Assembly: GCA_963836585.1 (NCBI GenBank) | Contig: CAWIJV010000001.1 | Span: 420,553-484,552 of the forward strand | DNA length: 64,000 bases | Origin: BTUB01 sp963836585 | GTDB lineage: Bacteria > Babelota > Babeliae > Babelales > Vermiphilaceae | Direction: 5' to 3' | Shown here: positions 62,527 to 64,000 of the stretch, in pieces | How the letters are laid out: every line of letters begins with the position of its first letter | Numbering within the stretch: position 1 is the stretch's first letter | Made by a program: the position numbers and the translations under genes | Notes under the pieces: model-generated | Databases searched by the model: none | The model's input: the letters and a program-made list of their open reading frames with translations, nothing else | Told to the model about the DNA's origin: nothing

Positions 62527-62545
62527 CCCTGACATCACTGAGATC
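62505..62545. other. Chimeric junction between two unrelated genomes
   Basis: Left of it: dnaA tail, AT-richer, Dependentiae-like. Right of it: comM at high GC. The bases 62514-62526 fit both reading frames (DnaA DSFTL, ComM GQFHA), so a short shared stretch probably caused the join. From there to 64000 all genes look proteobacterial. Confidence 0.88.
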
Positions 62546-63145
62546 AGCTGCGGCGCCGGGCTGCGGGCCGGCCGGTCCGGCGCGCTGTGCCGGCGCGTGC
62601 AATCGCAGCAGCGCTTCTCCGGACAGGTGGTGGCAGACCTCCAGCAGATGCGACGCCCCGCGGACCGGTGTGCTCGCTGCGATCAGCGCCTCATCGGCAT
62701 TGCCGGCGGGAACGATCAGCTCGTGGCCGTCGCGGCTGGCATGCGCGGCCGCGAGCAGGATGCCGCGCACCGATTTGATTTCTCCTCCGAGTCCGAGCTC
62801 ACCGTAGAGCTCACAGGGCGGCGCGTCGCGGCGCCATGTCCGGCGAAGCTGTCCGGACGCAATCAGGATGCCGAGGGCGATGGGCAGCTCGAACCGGCCG
62901 CCCTCTTTCGGGATCTCGGCGGGCGCGAGATTGACGACGATGCGGCCGGCGGGATACTCGAAGCCGCTCGAGAGCAGCGCCGCCTGCACGCGGTCACGAC
63001 TCTCCCGCACCACGGTTGCCGGCAGCCCGACCAGGTGAAAAGCGGGCAAGCCGCTCGTGACGGTGACCTCGACGTGCACCAGCGGCGCTTCCAGGCCAAC
63101 CTGCGCCCGGCAGGGCAGCGTGGCAACCACTGGCGGCGGCATCAT
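62529..63145 (-). CDS. comM: ComM/YifB-family Mg chelatase-like AAA ATPase, N-terminal part
   Basis: About 205 residues from ATG at 63145 (a second ATG follows). The N-terminal domain of ComM is clear: AQVGLEAPLVHVEVTVTSGL, FHLVGLPATVVRESRDRVQA, VNLAPAEIPKEGGRFELPIA, and the domain boundary DLSDVRGQ. The AAA core that should follow is missing; reading on into the dnaA side gives 26 unrelated codons to a stop at 62450. ComM is a hexameric helicase that aids branch migration in natural transformation. GC content is far above the preceding 62 kb. Confidence 0.88.
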
Positions 63146-63177
63146 TCATCCCCATAAGGCAGCCGTTGCCGGCTCCA

Positions 63178-63453
63178 TCAGTTGCCTTCGGGCGGCTCCG
63201 TGGACACGCCTGCGGTGGAGGCACCCTCCAGCGCCAGCAGACGCGCCTCGAGCTCCGCCAGGCGGGCGCGTGTACGCTCGAGCACGCGTGTCTGCGTGTC
63301 GAACTCATCCCGCGTCACCAGGTCGAGCTTGCCCAAGCTCGATCGCAGCACGGCGCGGAAGTTGGTTTCGAGGTCCTTCTGCACGGCGCGAAGCGCCGGC
63401 GGCACGCTGTCGAGCAGCCGGCGGGCGATCTCATCGATCCGGAAGCTGTCCAT
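63178..63453 (-). CDS. ubiK: UbiK accessory factor (YqiC family)
   Basis: 91 residues from ATG at 63453 (GGAGGAG site; a longer frame to 63516 would overlap the NtrC-like box). MDSFRIDEIARRLLDSVPPA, KDLETNFRAVLRSSLGKLDL and a C-terminal coiled coil (RTRARLAELEARLLALEG) identify the UbiK/YqiC family, which supports ubiquinone assembly in Proteobacteria. Its position next to comM and amtB is a common gammaproteobacterial arrangement. Confidence 0.88.
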   Translation of the reverse strand: MDSFRIDEIARRLLDSVPPALRAVQKDLETNFRAVLRSSLGKLDLVTRDEFDTQTRVLERTRARLAELEARLLALEGASTAGVSTEPPEGN

Positions 63454-63508
63454 CAATCTCTCTCCTCCACGCGTGACGCCCCCCGAGGGGGCGAGGGCTC
63501 CGAAGCGC

Positions 63509-63525
63509 GGCACCAAAAAAGTGCG
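63509..63525 (+). promoter_or_regulatory. NtrC-binding-like palindrome
   Basis: GGCACCAAAAAAGTGCG matches the NtrC consensus TGCACCAAAATGGTGCA at the key GCAC-N7-GTGC arms. It lies about 65 bp upstream of the sigma54 -24 element, a normal enhancer distance. Confidence 0.65.
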
Positions 63526-63575
63526 CGCGGGCGCCTGCAGCCGCGCAAGTTTTGGATATTACAGGCAAATGGCGA

Positions 63576-63591
63576 TGGCATGGATTCTGCA
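63576..63591 (+). promoter_or_regulatory. Sigma54 (-24/-12) promoter for amtB
   Basis: TGGCATGGATTCTGCA has the invariant GG and GC with exactly 10 bp between them (consensus TGGCACG-N4-TTGCW). The start would fall near 63602, 105 bp before the amtB ATG. Confidence 0.7.
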
Positions 63592-63706
63592 CCCTGACTG
63601 CCCGTTCCACTAGCTTACGCGCGCGAGGACTGGTCGGGCAGTCGCTATTTGCTGCCCGATTGCCGCGAAACGCGCCCAAAGACTCGAGAACCGCCCGGGA
63701 GACTAC

Positions 63707-64000
63707 ATGCGCACCGTACCGATCCTCTGCAAAGCGATCCGCCGAATGACGGGCGTCGCAGCCCTCGCGACCCTCGCACCCACGTTGGCCTGGGCGGCCG
63801 ACGCGGCGCCGCCGACACCCGACAAGGGAGACATGGCCTGGATGCTGACCTCCACTGCCCTGGTGCTGCTGATGTCGGTGCCGGCGTTGGGCCTGTTCTA
63901 CGGCGGCCTGGTCCGCACCAAGAACATGCTCTCGGTGCTGATGCAGGTATTCGTGGGCTTCTCGCTGATCACCGTGCTGTGGTGCATCTACGGCTACTCG
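63707..64000 (+). CDS. amtB: Ammonium transporter AmtB, N-terminal part
   Basis: 98 residues to the window edge. Signal peptide-like start (VAALATLAPTLAWAAD), then MAWMLTSTALVLLMSVPALG, FYGGLVRTKNMLSVLMQVFV, the standard first two helices of Amt channels with the FYGG-L-V-R-x-K-N motif. The ATG at 63707 follows GGGAG. Controlled by the sigma54/NtrC elements upstream. The usual glnK partner is not between ubiK and amtB here. Confidence 0.92.
   Translation, partial: MRTVPILCKAIRRMTGVAALATLAPTLAWAADAAPPTPDKGDMAWMLTSTALVLLMSVPALGLFYGGLVRTKNMLSVLMQVFVGFSLITVLWCIYGYS

Noticed and set aside
62450..62528. The tail of the comM frame beyond the junction
   Set aside because: It reads the dnaA DNA in the wrong frame and has no ComM similarity; it is a by-product of the chimera.
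63057..63613. Overlapping + strand frames in the high-GC tail
   Set aside because: High-GC DNA is open in many frames; only the comM, ubiK and amtB frames show family motifs.

Overview
The window is almost entirely one genome fragment of a host-dependent, reduced bacterium that best fits Candidatus Dependentiae (TM6/Babeliales). This rests on content, not on a search: a dense single-copy housekeeping set is interleaved with many short signal-peptide proteins of unknown function, at least six ankyrin-repeat proteins that mostly carry signal peptides, a Fic protein, an exported FtsH-like AAA+ protein with a degenerate protease site, and intergenic palindromic repeats of the TTCGATAC/ACTCAGGACGAACGG type. 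Base composition is moderate up to about 62.5 kb.

Layout. 0.2-2.1 kb: dnaK. 2.3-3.1 kb: gene-poor, repeat-containing. 3.1-5.0 kb: two ankyrin proteins. 5.0-14.9 kb: a long + strand housekeeping run (carD-like, miaA, SPOR-like, ppiD-like, recA, infC, rpmI, rplT, a coiled-coil gene, zapA, rny, ymdB-like). 15-24.9 kb: exported proteins, an EamA transporter, an H1-like 48-residue basic protein next to two cysteine-rich exported proteins, proS, a paralogue pair, a Xer recombinase, an exported zincin and fic with a three-copy operator-like array. 25-27.2 kb: dnaN-recF, followed by a candidate small RNA. 27.5-34.4 kb: coiled-coil exported proteins, ruvC, dnaB, rplI and a three-gene pseudopilin operon. 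34.5-44.7 kb: a large exported protein, an AAA ATPase, an ankyrin gene, ileS, murD-ftsW, thyX. 44.7-49.5 kb: an exported J-domain/ankyrin protein, another ankyrin protein and two intact insertion sequences side by side. 49.5-62.4 kb: Nudix, pepA, a hydrolase, trx/trxB, the FtsH-like protein, lolC/E, exported unknowns including a kinase-like protein, an ankyrin protein and the 3' end of dnaA.

At about 62.51-62.54 kb the sequence changes abruptly to high-GC DNA of a different kind: comM, ubiK and amtB with a sigma54/NtrC control region, as in a gammaproteobacterium. dnaA is cut in its C-terminal domain and comM is cut at the junction, where the two reading frames share a short stretch. I read this as an assembly or amplification chimera.

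Seven loci (proS, the 34.5 kb gene, the AAA ATPase, ileS, pepA, the hydrolase, trxB) are broken by single-base-scale frameshifts, in both directions, while the translations stay family-like on both sides. Because proS and ileS are essential, sequence error is the most economical explanation; real decay or recoding is not excluded.

The strongest candidates for new biology are the ~160-nt promoter-plus-terminator unit after recF, the 41-bp palindrome array before fic, the exported kinase-like protein, the pseudo-FtsH, the exported J-domain/ankyrin protein, and the H1-like/cysteine-rich cluster.
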